Assembly (NCBI GenBank): GCA_965178125.1
Contig: OZ237775.1
Coordinates: 124,001 to 188,000 of the forward strand
From: Bilabrum cf. latius
Taxonomy: Eukaryota; Bigyra: Bicosoecida; Bigyra; Bicosoecida
Direction of reading: 5' to 3'
Length of the DNA stretch: 64,000 bases
How positions within the stretch are numbered: position 1 is the stretch's first letter; every line of letters begins with the position of its first letter. Made by a program: the position numbers and the translations under genes. This document shows positions 12,601 to 23,409 of this stretch, piece after piece. The notes beneath the pieces were generated by a model that was given only the letters and a program-made list of their open reading frames with translations, was not told the DNA's origin and did no database searches.

Positions 12601-15004
12601 GGCACCCGCCACGCAGCACCTGCCCTCTGCTCTGCTAGGCGCGGGGAGGCGGGTGGTGAGTGGGCCCGTGAGGACGGGTGCAGGGCACGGTGGTGCGGAT
12701 CTGGGGGGCAGGGCTGGGGGCCTTGACCGTCCGATGGTCCCGCCGGTGCTGCCCATGCACGCCGACTTGGGCCCATCGCAAGGGCAAGGGCAAGGGCAAG
12801 AGACGCGTGGGTATGCCCAGGGACACGGCCGCAGCCTGAGCGAGCGCAAGCCGGGGCTGCCGGGCCGGGGCCGTGGAGGGGGCGGGGGCGGGCGAGGGCG
12901 GCGAGGGAACAAGACGAAGCGGCCGCTGCACCGAGGCAGAGATGCTGCCGCGAGGGACCGTGCCGGAAGCGGTGTGACGAGTGCAGCGGCGAGCCAGGGC
13001 GATGGCGTCCGGTCCTCCTACGATCCGGCCCCGTACAGGTGGACGCCCCGTGTGGACGGGCCGGGCGCCTCCTCCTCCACGGGTGCCTCAGGGAACAACA
13101 AGCAGAAGAGGAGGCGTCCTCGCGGGGCGGATCCCTCCCCCATCCAGCTGGATCGGGTGAGGGGGTCCATCGAGCAGGCGCAGCGGGCGGCGCAGAGGGC
13201 GGGTGCTGCATCTGCCATGGAGGACGAGGCGGGATCCAGGGAACAAGGGGGTGGTGGAAGGGGAGGGGCAAGGGATGCGGGTGTCTCGCCCAGGGGACTG
13301 CACAAGAGAGGCGGCAGCGGCGGGCGGGGCTTGCATTCGCAGTCGCACCCAAACCTCTCGCCCAGACCCCTCCTGGGTGGTGCGGGGCTTCAGCGGGGCG
13401 GGCTGGCCGGGGCTGATGTGGGCAAGGGGCAGGGGAGGAGAAAGGGGGCGGCGGAGGCAGGGCTCCAGGACGGGGTGTGGGGGGGCCAGAAGAGGCCCAG
13501 CGGGACTGGCTCAACGGCTAGTGGGGCACATGGTGGGAACTCCCGGCCAGGGAAAGCGTGGCTGGGGGACTCTGGTGAGGAGGAGGAGGAGGAGGAGGAG
13601 GTGGTGGAGGGCAGGCGAGGCGGTGCAAGAGGAGGAGGGGATGGGGGGGAGCTGAAGCCGCTGTTTGGGAGACGGAAAGCGGGGGGTGCAGGGGGCGCAG
13701 GGGGGGCAGGGGGGGCAAGGAGACAGGTCGACAGCACGTCGTCTGAGGACACAAAATTGGCGGTGGTGGAGGAACTTGGACAGGAGGGTGCGGGTGCATC
13801 GCATGGGGGTGCAGTTGCAGCTCGAGTCAGAGGTCCCTCTCCGCCCGTGGGAGACGACGCTTCCTCAGGGACTGGGACAGGGACTGGGAGGGGGCGGGGC
13901 CGGGGGCATCAGAGGGGCCGCGTGGCTCCGCACCGGCGGAAGCTGCTGGGCCAGGCACAGGAGTAGGGCGTGGCTGTGGGTCAGGGCAGGAGCAAGGGCC
14001 AGGGCCAGGGGCAGGGCAAGGAGCAGAAGGCGAGGCTCAGGCAGCAGGCGGCCATCTACGGGGCGCAGGTGCACCCAGCCGGTGCGCGGCGCCGCGGCGG
14101 AACCAATCAGAGGTCTGGGTCACACAAGCGAAGCGGGGATGGGGATGGTGGCGCCGCGCGTGCGGATCCACTTCAGCCGGTTCCGCACGTGGCCAAGCCT
14201 CGGCCTCAGCTGTCACCTCTGCCTGGTGCTGTTCCCAGGGGCGTGTCACCCGAGGGAACAAGCCAGGGAACAAGCGATCGGATGCAGACTGGACAGGGGC
14301 ACGAATCATGGGACGCAGGTGAGGAAGACCCAGACCCCTACGAGGCTATCGGTCTGTCGGGGCTCGGCGCAGGCTCAGGCATGGGCATGGGCATGGGCAG
14401 TCCGACCGGTGGGCTGGGCTCCCTGGCTTCCCCGTTCCCGCCCCCACCTCCACCAGAGAGCAGCAGGACAACTGGGACCGGTGCGCCGGTTGCAACCGAT
14501 GCTGGATTCCGGGGCGGGGATGCCAGAGGGATGGATGGGGGCAGTGGCAGCGGCAGTGGCAGCGGGAGCCGTCGAGGGTCAGCGGAGTCGCCCAGCGAGC
14601 TTGACAAGCCCAAGACTACTCCGAGGAGGGGAGAGAAAGAGGGCGAGGAGAAGCAAGGGGGCGAGGGTGCATCGCATGGCGGTGTGCACGCTCGACCGAT
14701 CGGTGCGTTGATGTCACCGCCGAGGTCTGAAGGCATGGGTGCATCGCACGGTGGCGTCTCCGGGGAGAGCGGGCTGTGGAATCGGAAGAAATCACCGCTG
14801 CTTGGGGCGCGAGCTGGTGCAGCGAACGAAGGTGCGGGGGAAGGGAAGGACGAGGACGATGACTTTGGGGACGATCTGGATGCGAGCAGGGAGGGGGGCA
14901 TAGGTAGAGGAGGCGAGCACAAGGCGGGCGGGGCAGAGGAAGAGGCAGGAGCCAGTAGCAGCGGCAGTGGGCCTGACCTTGCCCCAGGGCAGGACATGAT
15001 CTGA
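9662..15004 (+). CDS. Kinesin-8 motor protein, KIF19-like, with long low-complexity tail
   Basis: A single exon of 1780 residues ending at TGA 15002-15004, with TAG as Gln at 12497, 12515, 12521, 12530, 12536, 12542 and 13964. The motor domain (about residues 55-400) has RVRPLSGKE, the P-loop GATGAGKTY at 145, SSRSHAVLQ (switch I), DLAGSERAS (switch II) and NINRSLLALGNVINAL. Features close to KIF19 and KIF18 are the ILRAxRSRE-like insert before the FAFDHAF strand, YNATVFAYGATG, and YANRAKNIKTR at the neck. Kinesin-8 motors walk to microtubule plus ends and shorten them, and KIF19 sets cilium length. Heptad-rich coiled coil follows (about 420-720), then an acidic Glu run (about 735-745) and a Gly/Ser/Arg/Gln-rich tail of about 1000 residues. 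That tail is unusually long and holds several GASHGG-type repeats. The start is the first Met ahead of the motor; an upstream in-frame leader has no Met codon. Confidence 0.93.
12495..12553 (+). repeat. G-rich GGGGTAG-type tract, coding
   Basis: Repeats of ggggtag/ggtgggtag look telomere-like but lie inside the kinesin frame, where they encode alternating Gly-Gln with six TAG codons and CAG codons mixed. Four or more G-runs could fold as a G-quadruplex. Confidence 0.8.
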
Positions 15005-15386
15005 GATTGATGCAGGGGAGTGGGTACGGCATAGATGGCACAGTTGGAATGAGTCTGTATCGTATGTGAAATTCTAATTGGGCATAGCTTGCATACATCT
15101 AGTCACGAAGATGGGTTGTTCTTGGAATGGCGAGTTCAACGTTCGGTTTCTCGCGGACCAGTCCGCGCGACCGTAGACCGGAACAAGGCCTCGTAACGGC
15201 TCGAGCCAAGCTCGCGCTAATGATACAATCGTGTTGCCGCTGGCGATATGTCGAACCCTATGCATTTCCCAAACAATCGTGTACTGCATTGTGTATCGGA
15301 TGACGGGCGAAACAGCTTGAAGAACCTTGCCCGTGGGACCATTGTGGTGAGCACCACAGCGGCCAACCTGTCGATTCTGTTGCAGC
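15005..15386. other. Intergenic region after the kinesin gene
   Basis: About 380 bp, less GC-rich than its surroundings. It presumably contains the kinesin 3' UTR and the promoter of the next gene. No gene or RNA is recognised. Confidence 0.5.
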
Positions 15387-17788
15387 ATGCCTTGTGTCTT
15401 GATCATTTTCTCGCACAACTCGTCTGAAGCACTCTATCATAGTATACCCTTGATTGATAAGCTGCTAGGATTCTGCGATCGGATCGTACTGGTTTTGCTA
15501 CCGCGGTGCTCGGGTCATGGGCAGCAGTCGTCATTCACTTTGTACACCAGCGCGCCACGCAAACTGTATCTTCACGAACGTTTTATTGCATTCACTATAT
15601 TTCTTATCATGTACAGGTACTCATGTACTACGGCTCGACGTGCCGCGCGTGCCGCCGACTTGCACCAGCTCTGCTCCGTCTGGCGCAGGAACCGGGCGTG
15701 CTCTGCGCCGATGCTGAGGTGACTGCGCGCGAGGGAATGGTCAAGAGCGCAAAGGCCGAGGAGTTCCCATTCATTGAGATATTTCGCAACAGCTCCAGCA
15801 ACCCCGAGCAGCTCACGGCCCCGAACGAGGAATAGCTCCTCGAGGCCGTCTCTAAGGCGCTGGGCAGGCCACTCGTCACAGGGGGCGTGGGCGGTAAGGG
15901 AGCGCGTCAGCCACGCCCACAAGAATAGTTGCAAGCCGCGGGCACCGCTGCCCCTGGCTCTGCTCCTGGATTCGCCGGTGGTGCCACGAACCCGGCGGCT
16001 GTGGTCCCCAAGGCGAGCGGCGGCAGCAGCGGGGCCGCAGGATCAGGGACAGGGAACAGCGGCGGGGGCAAGGGCCAGGGCTAGGGCCAGGCACCTGCTG
16101 ACCTCTACCCTCAGGGACCGCTGCCAGCATCGGATGCGGTGAACATGGATCCAAAGTACCCTGGGCTCCTCGGGTTGGTGACGGTGGTGGTTTCACTGGC
16201 CCTGTCACTGTACGACATATACGCGGACATTCTGGTGATCGACCGGATCAGGAGGGTGAACGGTTGGTGCAAGAGAGGGGAGGACGCGGGGGCCATCGGG
16301 CTGCCCATGCCCACTGGGCCCGGCTGGGATCAAGAGACCATCGTCGACATTGGCTCCTTCTTGCCGTGCTCCAGCAACGAGGTGGGGGCCTGCAACGTGA
16401 TCCGCGAGTGGCAGCAGGACCCTTCCTCCATCGGGGGCAACCAGCTGCCCAACCCCAATGCAATCATATACGCCGCAATGAAGTGCACCCAGGAGGACCA
16501 GGATGACGCGCTCTGCTACCCCGTCCAGACGGCGGACTTCTCCCCGGGCCGCAACGAGAGCTCCAAATTCCACTCTCCCAATGCCACCCGGGGGTTCGAG
16601 GCCGGGAGTGCGCAGTGGGACATGCTGTGCGACGATTGGATTTGCAATGCGGTGCAGCCTGGCGTGCTGAGCCAGGTGCAGGCGGCTCGTGCCGGCGGTC
16701 TGGAAGGGGTGCTGACCCCTCAGTGCGAGGTCTGTGGCAAGGCGTGGAGGCAGGCCAACATGGCGGGCGAGAGCACGAACAACGATCCAGCCACGTACAT
16801 GCTCCGATCAGATGACTGGTGCCGGATCGATGCCTCAGCGGGGGAAGAGGACGGCAACGGTGGCTTCGGTGACCTGCCGGCGGTCGGTGGCCAGGACAAG
16901 TTCGGGTGTCCCTCCTCTGTGTGGAGAGGAGAGTACGTTCTAGGGGGGGCTGTGCTGATCCTGCTGCTCTCGCTCTGGATGCAGGCGGGGCAGTGCGTGA
17001 CGAGCATAAACGAGCTCAGGTGGTCGCTCTGCTGCTACCCCGTTGCGAAGTCCTCCACGATGCCCGAGCTCATGCCCAATGGGAGTGACGTGCGACCACT
17101 ATGCGCGGCCGCCTGCCAGCCGTGGGCCACCCCTCGCGTGGACGTGCCCTAGTACAAGTGCTTCCAGGCACTGTTCACCACCTTCGTGGTCATTGTGGAA
17201 GACGTGCCGCAGATCTCGCTGGCCATCTATGTCTTCAACGCCCCGCTGCCCTGTTTCACCAACGCGCTCGAGCCCATCCCGGGGACTGTCCTCGCCAACA
17301 AGCTGATCGCCGCCGGGCTGGCTGCTTTCTTCACGTGCTTAAAGGCGGCGGTTATGCTCTATTGGACGCTCAGGCAGCACCGGATAGCGCGCGAGGAGGC
17401 CGAGAAGAAAGCAGCCGAGGTGGCCAAGCGGTGCAGCGGCAACACTGGTCGTCAGCTGCTGGTGGATCCCAAGGAGAACACCTTCGGGTTCGATGAGCAC
17501 ACGAGCAAGGACGTGGAGCTGGATTTCCTCACCAACTACGTGAGCGCTTTGGGGTCTTTCTCCCTCCTTGGGTCCTGCGTGGCCATTCTAATCCTGGCTC
17601 CGCCTGGGGATACCATGCCCGGGGATTCAACCAACACCGTGTACGTGATCGTGGTGGCGGTGTATCTCACGATGGTGGTGGCGCTGGGGTCGGCCAAGAA
17701 CGTGCTGAAGTGCTGCGCCAGCTGCACGGGCGTGGACCACATCGACGACAAGAAGCTCGAGGGTATCGATGGCTCGGGGCTCGTGTGA
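15387..17788 (+). CDS. Thioredoxin-domain protein fused to a multi-pass membrane region
   Basis: The main exon runs 15617-17788 (TGA), open with TAG as Gln at 15833, 15926, about 16082 and 17150. A TACAG acceptor precedes it at 15616. The first exon proposed here (15387-15485, Met start, donor GTACTG) is tentative. The first 80 residues are thioredoxin-like: VLMYYGSTCRACRRLAP with a CxxC redox pair, then EEFPFIEIF with the expected cis-proline. A Gly/Pro/Gln linker leads to a membrane region with about six hydrophobic segments: YPGLLGLVTVVVSLALSLYD, a long Cys-containing extracytoplasmic loop, YVLGGAVLILLLSLW, FVVIVEDVPQISLAIYV, a KLIAAGLAAFF helix, LGSFSLLGSCVAILIL and YVIVVAVYLTMVVAL. The acidic EDVPQ motif inside a helix recurs in XK-like protist membrane proteins, but I cannot assign a family. 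A role in redox control of disulfides in the loop is inference only. Confidence 0.75.
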
Positions 17789-18111
17789 CCTGGCTATCTG
17801 GGCCGCACGGCGGTCAGTTTGTCCTGCGTGTGGAAGGTGCAGTGAATTGTAGTGCCAGCTTTTCGCTGTTCCGCTGGGATAGCGTCTGTCAGTCGGAATG
17901 AGCGCACCTGTGCAATGCACACATAATAATAGCTTCGGCTTTCCAACATTGCATCCTCATTCCACGACGCAGCTGTTACGGGAACATCAATCGCGACCTT
18001 GTCTGATACCAAATTGGTCGCAATGTTCTACTCGTCATCGCTTCGATTGGGAGCTGATGGCAGCTGATTTGGAAGTGATTGGTTAGAGTTGGCCGCACTA
18101 ACGTGTCCAAA
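17789..18111. other. Intergenic region upstream of symporter 1
   Basis: 323 bp between a TGA and the next Met. It probably holds a 3' UTR and a promoter. No element is recognised. Confidence 0.45.
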
Positions 18112-20580
18112 ATGAGCGGATGCTGGGAGTGGATCATGTCATTAGGAACAGGCGTCCACATGACAATAACCTGTCTAATCGGTGCGGGTGCAGGCATCCT
18201 CCTCTCGATGGCAGACCCGTCGGAAGATGCTGCTTCCTGGATTGGGCTGCCGGGATACATTTTCTTGCGCATTCTGCAGGCGATTGTAGTACCACTAATC
18301 GCCTGTGCAATGATATTAGGTGTACAACAGCTCATGCAGATCAAGGAGGGCTACATCGCGGGGAGGGCAGCGGCTTACTACGCCATCACGACAATTATTG
18401 CAGCAACCGAGGGATTGCTTGTGTTCAGCGCATTTCGGTCAACCTTTGAGGCCGAGAGTGCCGATACAGATACCCCTCAGGAAACTCTCGAGATAAAGTG
18501 CCCGCCAGGAGCTGGCAGGGTCGAGCGATTCCTGGCTCCAGTGACACTCGCGTCCCCGCAGATGGACGAGGGCGGGCTAACAGTGTCTGCGTGCCTTACC
18601 GAAGAGCAGGCCAACCGCATGGCAATTGATATGATCAGTGGAAGCAGCACCGTGAATTCCACCGAGTTCCCCCCGCAATGGGCGGTGGATCCCAGCGGCG
18701 ATGTGCTCGCACTCCAAGAGGTGCCCGAATCGCAGACCATCACGCAGACGCTCGTCGGAGTGTTCGAGCAAGTGTTCCCGTCCAACATTGTGGAGGTCTT
18801 TGCCCTTCCCTCGATCCTGGGGGTGATCGCGGTGGGCCTGGCCGTGGGTTCGCTGGCAGTGGCTCTCAAGATCAGGCAGGAAGCGGGAGCCAAGGCGAGG
18901 GCAGTGAGGCGGTTGCTCGTACAAGAGGAGCAAGTACTCCGCAGCCAGCTGCTCCACTCGAGCGAGGGCGGGCCAGCACAGAAGCCAGATGCAGTATTTG
19001 CGAGGGACGCAGACGGCAAGGAGGACGCACCCGGCACAGCCCCTGGCGGAGCAGCGCTGACACGCCCGTCAACTGCAGCAGGCCACGGCAAAGGAAAGCC
19101 TGAGCCAGGCACCGTTGGTCACACACATGGGGGGCACTGCAAGCCCCGTCTGACCGGCACCGCCATCGTTCCCTCTAACGTGATCCTAGACATTGCCACC
19201 CAGCTGAACGCCATGCTCACCAACATGCTGGCCCCCATGATCCAAGGAGCGCCGCTGGCCGTGGCCTTCCTGGTCTGCAGCGCCCTGCTGGATGTGGAGG
19301 ACATCGGAGAGCTGTTCAAGGGCCTGGGGCTGCTCATCGCCGCGAATGTGTGCGGGCTTGCTCTGCACGCCCTGGTGGTGCTCCCATTCGTGTACTGGCT
19401 GGTCACGGGAGAGGTCCCCTATCAGTACATGCGGCAAAATGCACCCGCGCTCACGTTTGCCTTTGGGAGCGCATCCAGCGGGGCCACCCTTCCGCTCACT
19501 GTGCGCTGCATCGAGGCCAGCGGAGTTCCAACCGGGGTTGCTCGATCTGTGGCTGCATGGGGTGCCACGATTTCGATGGACGGGGCAGCGATTTACTACA
19601 GCATTTCGGTGCTGTGGATGGCCCAAGTGAGCGGCATGAGCGGCGACATCGACGCGGGCTCTTTCCTGCGGGTGGCACTCATGGCCACCGTGGGGTCGGT
19701 GGGGTCTTCTCCCATCCCGAATGCCGGGCTGATCCTGCTGCTGACCGTGTGGCAAGGCGTGTTCCGCGGCGTGCCTCTGCCGTCACAGGTGGCATATTTG
19801 TACAGCCTCGATTGGCTGCTGGATCGCTGCATCACAGTGTCGAATGTGCTCGGTGATACCTTGGTGTGCCGCGCCATCGCCATCCAGGCTGGTCTGGTGG
19901 AGCCCGGTGTGCTGCTGGAGCCCACGACCAGAGAGAACCTGGCAGGGGGCTTGTCATCGTCGAAAGGCCACACCACGTCTAGCCATCGAACTAGCGACGG
20001 ACGCTCTTCTCATGCCCATGCTGACCCGGCCAGGGTGAGGAGATAGTCAAAGCTGGAGGAAAGTCGCGGCAATGCCGAAGGGCTGGCCTCGTCTGACTCC
20101 CTTGGTTCTTTGCCTTCCAGCCAGCTGAGCAGCACCACATCTGGGCGGGACGGGGATGGGGCCGGTCTGCACGACGATTTGAGCGTGCTCGGCCTCCCAC
20201 TGATAGCTGTGGCAAAGCGGAAGCCGAGGACGGGCAGCGTTCGGTCCAGGATCGAGGTGAGCATCGAGGTGATGGACAGGGGGGAAGACCAGGTTATGGG
20301 GCTCCTGGACTCGCAGGACTCTGGGTTGCTGCAGGAACTCGAGAGGGAGGCCCTGGGCATGCCCCCGGAGGAACCAGCGAGCAAGATGGGCTCGATGACG
20401 TCCGGTGGGCAGAGCGGGGCAGAGGCAGACGAGGGCCCCAACCTCGGGCCGGGGGCTGCAGCCATGGAGACTCGTAGCGGAGAGGCCCCTTCTTCCGTCC
20501 AAGTCGAGCTGACTACTCGGACATCTGCGCCAGTGGAGCTGGCATCAGGCCGAGAGGGCGACATTGAGTCGGGCCGGTGA
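18112..20580 (+). CDS. Dicarboxylate/amino acid:cation symporter (DAACS/SLC1 family), paralogue 1
   Basis: A single exon of 822 residues, with one sense TAG at 20044 and TGA at 20578. The transport core (about residues 5-620) has the SLC1 landmarks: the membrane helix around FLRILQAIVVPLIACAMILG, the serine-rich hairpin FAFGSASSGATLPL, the second hairpin GSVGSSPIPNAGLILL, and DWLLDRCITVSNVLGD, which carries the conserved Asp/Asn/Asp that bind sodium and substrate. The family takes up glutamate, aspartate or C4-dicarboxylates with Na+ or H+ at the cell membrane. The NMDG motif of helix 7 is SMDG here, losing its Asn, whereas the neighbouring paralogue keeps it, so ion coupling or substrate may differ. 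A long extracellular insert follows helix 3, and a hydrophilic C-terminal tail of about 200 residues ends the protein. The Met chosen aligns with that of the paralogue. Confidence 0.93.
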
Positions 20581-20583
20581 CCG

Positions 20584-20680
20584 CGCCAATCCGAACGAGC
20601 CGACACGTTTGACCAGGTAACAAGTATGGATCGCCAATCCGGACGAGCCGACACGTTTGACCAAGTAAACAAGCATGGAT
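20584..20680. repeat. 48/49-bp tandem duplication between the symporter genes
   Basis: Two adjacent copies (20584-20631, 20632-20680), both beginning cgccaatccg and both containing acgagccgacacgtttgacc, with a few changes. They lie just past the stop of paralogue 1, in the short gap between the two convergent genes, perhaps in 3' UTR. Confidence 0.9.
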
Positions 20681-20755
20681 GTAGCTAGATACAACACGCA
20701 AATAAGCACGGTGTCGACTCCTGAATTGCGATACACCATCCTGGATATCCCAGGA

Positions 20756-23215
20756 TCACACCTGCTCCTCTATGGACCCAGAGGGCGAGGACTGGATCGA
20801 ATCAGCCTGCTGTTCGCTGGCTGCTGCTGCCGCCAGCAGCGGGTTTGGAGAGGCGTGGTTGGATCCTGGTGTTGCGGGCGACCCGCGACCAATCACCACG
20901 CCTCCCCTTGCACTTGCGATCCGCGCAGCCCGTGGATTCGGGCCGTTCCCACCAACTTCGGCCGAGGACGATGATTTCTGATCTGCCCCCCCATCCCGCT
21001 CCACCGGTGGACTCAGCGGAGCCCAGCCCGCTACACGGGGCCCCTGCCTCACCGGGGACCCACTGGCATCCTTCCCACCCTCCTCCCTTTCGCTCTCTTC
21101 CCACTACTCACCACCCACTGCCTGCCCCTGGCTCAAGGCCCGCAAAATGCCCACAGCTCTGTCAGAATCATGGCCCAAGTCCTCATGATCCGCTGCATGT
21201 GACCCATCGATCGTCTCCAGATGCACCTGTATTGTCCCTCTCGCAGACCGAGTGGCCACTGCCACTTGCGGCATCCCGATCAGGCTCATGTCATCGTCCA
21301 AGGAGTCAGGAGGGGGCGCGCCTGTCCCTGTACATGCACCTGCGCCTGTTCTTGACTTTGAGGCAGACCCGGTGTCAGGTCTCGAGGAGACACCGCTTGC
21401 TGCATCGCTGCCTGCCATGCAAGTGCCAGTGCCACCAGCATACTGCTCGCTGGTGCTTTCTCGCCCGAGCACCCCGCTCTCGCCTTTGACCACCCCGCCT
21501 GCCTTGATCGGATCAACTCCACTCCCGCTCCCATGGTTGACGCTGTCCCTGTCGCCGAAATCCCCAGGCTTGACGAGCCCAGCCCCGATGGCCACGGCTC
21601 TGGCAACCATGGCATCGCCAGAGACATTCACGACGGTGATGAACCGATCCAGCAGCCAATCGAGGCTGTACAGGTACGCCACCTCAGCTGGTAGGGCAAA
21701 CCCGCGGAACACGCCCTGCCACACGGTCAGCAGCAGGATCAGCCCGGCATTCGGGATGGGAGAAGACCCCACCGACCCCACAGTGGCCATGAGTGCAGCT
21801 CGCAGGTAGGCACCGGGCCCAATCTCAGAGCCAAGCCCGCTCACCTGTGCCATCCAGAGCACCGATATACTGAAGTACATCCCCGATCCGTCCATGTTGG
21901 ACACGGCCCCGATCGAGGCGACTGACCGCGCCACTCCCGGCGGTACACCGCTCGACTCGATGCACTTGATGGTCACCGGTAGGGTGGCGCCGCTGGAGGC
22001 GCATCCGAACGCGAACGTCATGGCAGGCACGTTCCCCTTCATGTATTCGAACGGGTTCTCTCCCGTGACCAGCCAGTAGGCCAGGGGCACTACCACCAGG
22101 GCGTGCAGTAGGTATGCAGTCAGGTTGGCAGCCACCAGCAGACCCAGGCTCTCAAACAGCGCTCCGATGTCCTCCACATCCAGCAGGGCGCTGCAGACCA
22201 GGAAGCCCACGGCAATGGGGGCCAGTGTGATGATCCGTGTGACGAGTCCCATGAGCATGGAGTTGAGCTGCCCCGCCAGGTCGAGGATGGCGTTGGGTGG
22301 GACGTGTGCCCGGCCCTCAGCAGCCGGCTGCTGCTGCCGCTGCATGTTGCGAGTATCCGGGTCAGTGGCCCGAACCCGAGGAAAAGGAAGAGGACCTGCG
22401 GCGGCCGATGCTGCTTTCTCTGCCTGCTCTGCAGATGCTTCATGGCAGCGGCTGGTGTGCGCCGACTCCGCGGAGAGCAGGCCCTGTACGGCTCTCGCCT
22501 TGGCTCCCGCTTCCTGCCTGATCTTGAGAGCCACTGCCAGTGAACCCACGGCCAGGCCCACTGCGATCACCCCCAGGATCGAGGGAAGGGCAAACACCTC
22601 CATAATGTTGGACGGGAACACTTGCTCAAACACTCCGACGAGCGTCTACGTGATGGTCTGCGACTGAGGCGGCTGCTTGAGCAGGATTTCATTCCCGCTG
22701 GGCATGACTGGCCACCTGAACTGAGTGTCCTGATCTTCATCGAAAACCTGGCATGTTGGAGCAGCATTGACAGCCGAATTCGATTGGGCCAAGTATAGCT
22801 CATTATCTTCGCTACTCCTAGGACACTGGATCAGCATGACTTCTTGTTCGTCGATTGGGTCGGGGCGGTCCGCCCTAAAAGTGGACTGGAACGCCGCAAA
22901 AAGAAGGAGCCCTTCCATGGTTGAAGCTATGGTAGTAAATCCGTAGAACAGTGCAGCCCTGCTTGCTATTTGCCCCTCCTTGATCCTCATTAGTTGTCGA
23001 ACCCCCATTATCATAGCGCAAGCGATCAAAGGAACCACGATAGCCTGCAAGACACGGAGGAAAATGTTCCCGGGCAAACCGATCCAGGCCGCCGCATCGT
23101 CAGATGGTTTGGCCAGCGACAACAGCAGGCCAGCGGTTGTTCCAAGCACGCAAGTGATCGCCATATGGACGCCTGTCCCGAGGCCAATGAACTGCCTCCA
23201 GCACTCCATCGCCAT
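20756..23215 (-). CDS. Dicarboxylate/amino acid:cation symporter (DAACS/SLC1 family), paralogue 2
   Basis: Minus strand, single exon of 819 residues, with TAG as Gln at 22646-22648 and 21104-21106 and TGA at 20756. It aligns over the whole length with paralogue 1, including the matching start (GLGTGVHMAIT), the hairpin FAFGCASSGATLPV, NMDGSGMYFSI with the standard NMDG motif, SSPIPNAGLILL, and DWLLDRFITVVNVSGD. The TAG at 22646 lies in SQTIT-TLVGVFEQVF, where paralogue 1 has CAG (18745), direct evidence that TAG is Gln. A related motif in the tail (DDDMSLIGMPQVAVA) is shared with paralogue 1 (DDLSVLGLPLIAVA). The two genes are tail to tail with 175 bp between stops, as after an inverted duplication. 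Confidence 0.93.
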
Positions 23216-23409
23216 CGATTACAAGATGTGCGCTACCGGGTCAAATTCAGATAATAGAAACAGAGCACAGCACCCCCTCTGTGGCGTATTTGCGGGCCCT
23301 AATGATTCGATCCCAGGATCCAGCCACCAAGATGGGTGCAGCCCACGATACTTCCTGGAGAATGCACCCACCGTTCTTTGCAGCTGTAAATTACCCATCT
23401 CGTTGTCAT
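23216..23409. promoter_or_regulatory. Divergent intergenic region (symporter 2 / GH3 A)
   Basis: 194 bp separate two divergent start codons, so this is presumably a shared or overlapping promoter region. No specific element is recognised. Confidence 0.4.

Noticed and set aside
11752-12912. 386-residue open frame on the minus strand over the kinesin tail
   Set aside because: Pro/Ser/Arg-rich shadow of a Gly/Ser-rich coding strand in GC-rich DNA.
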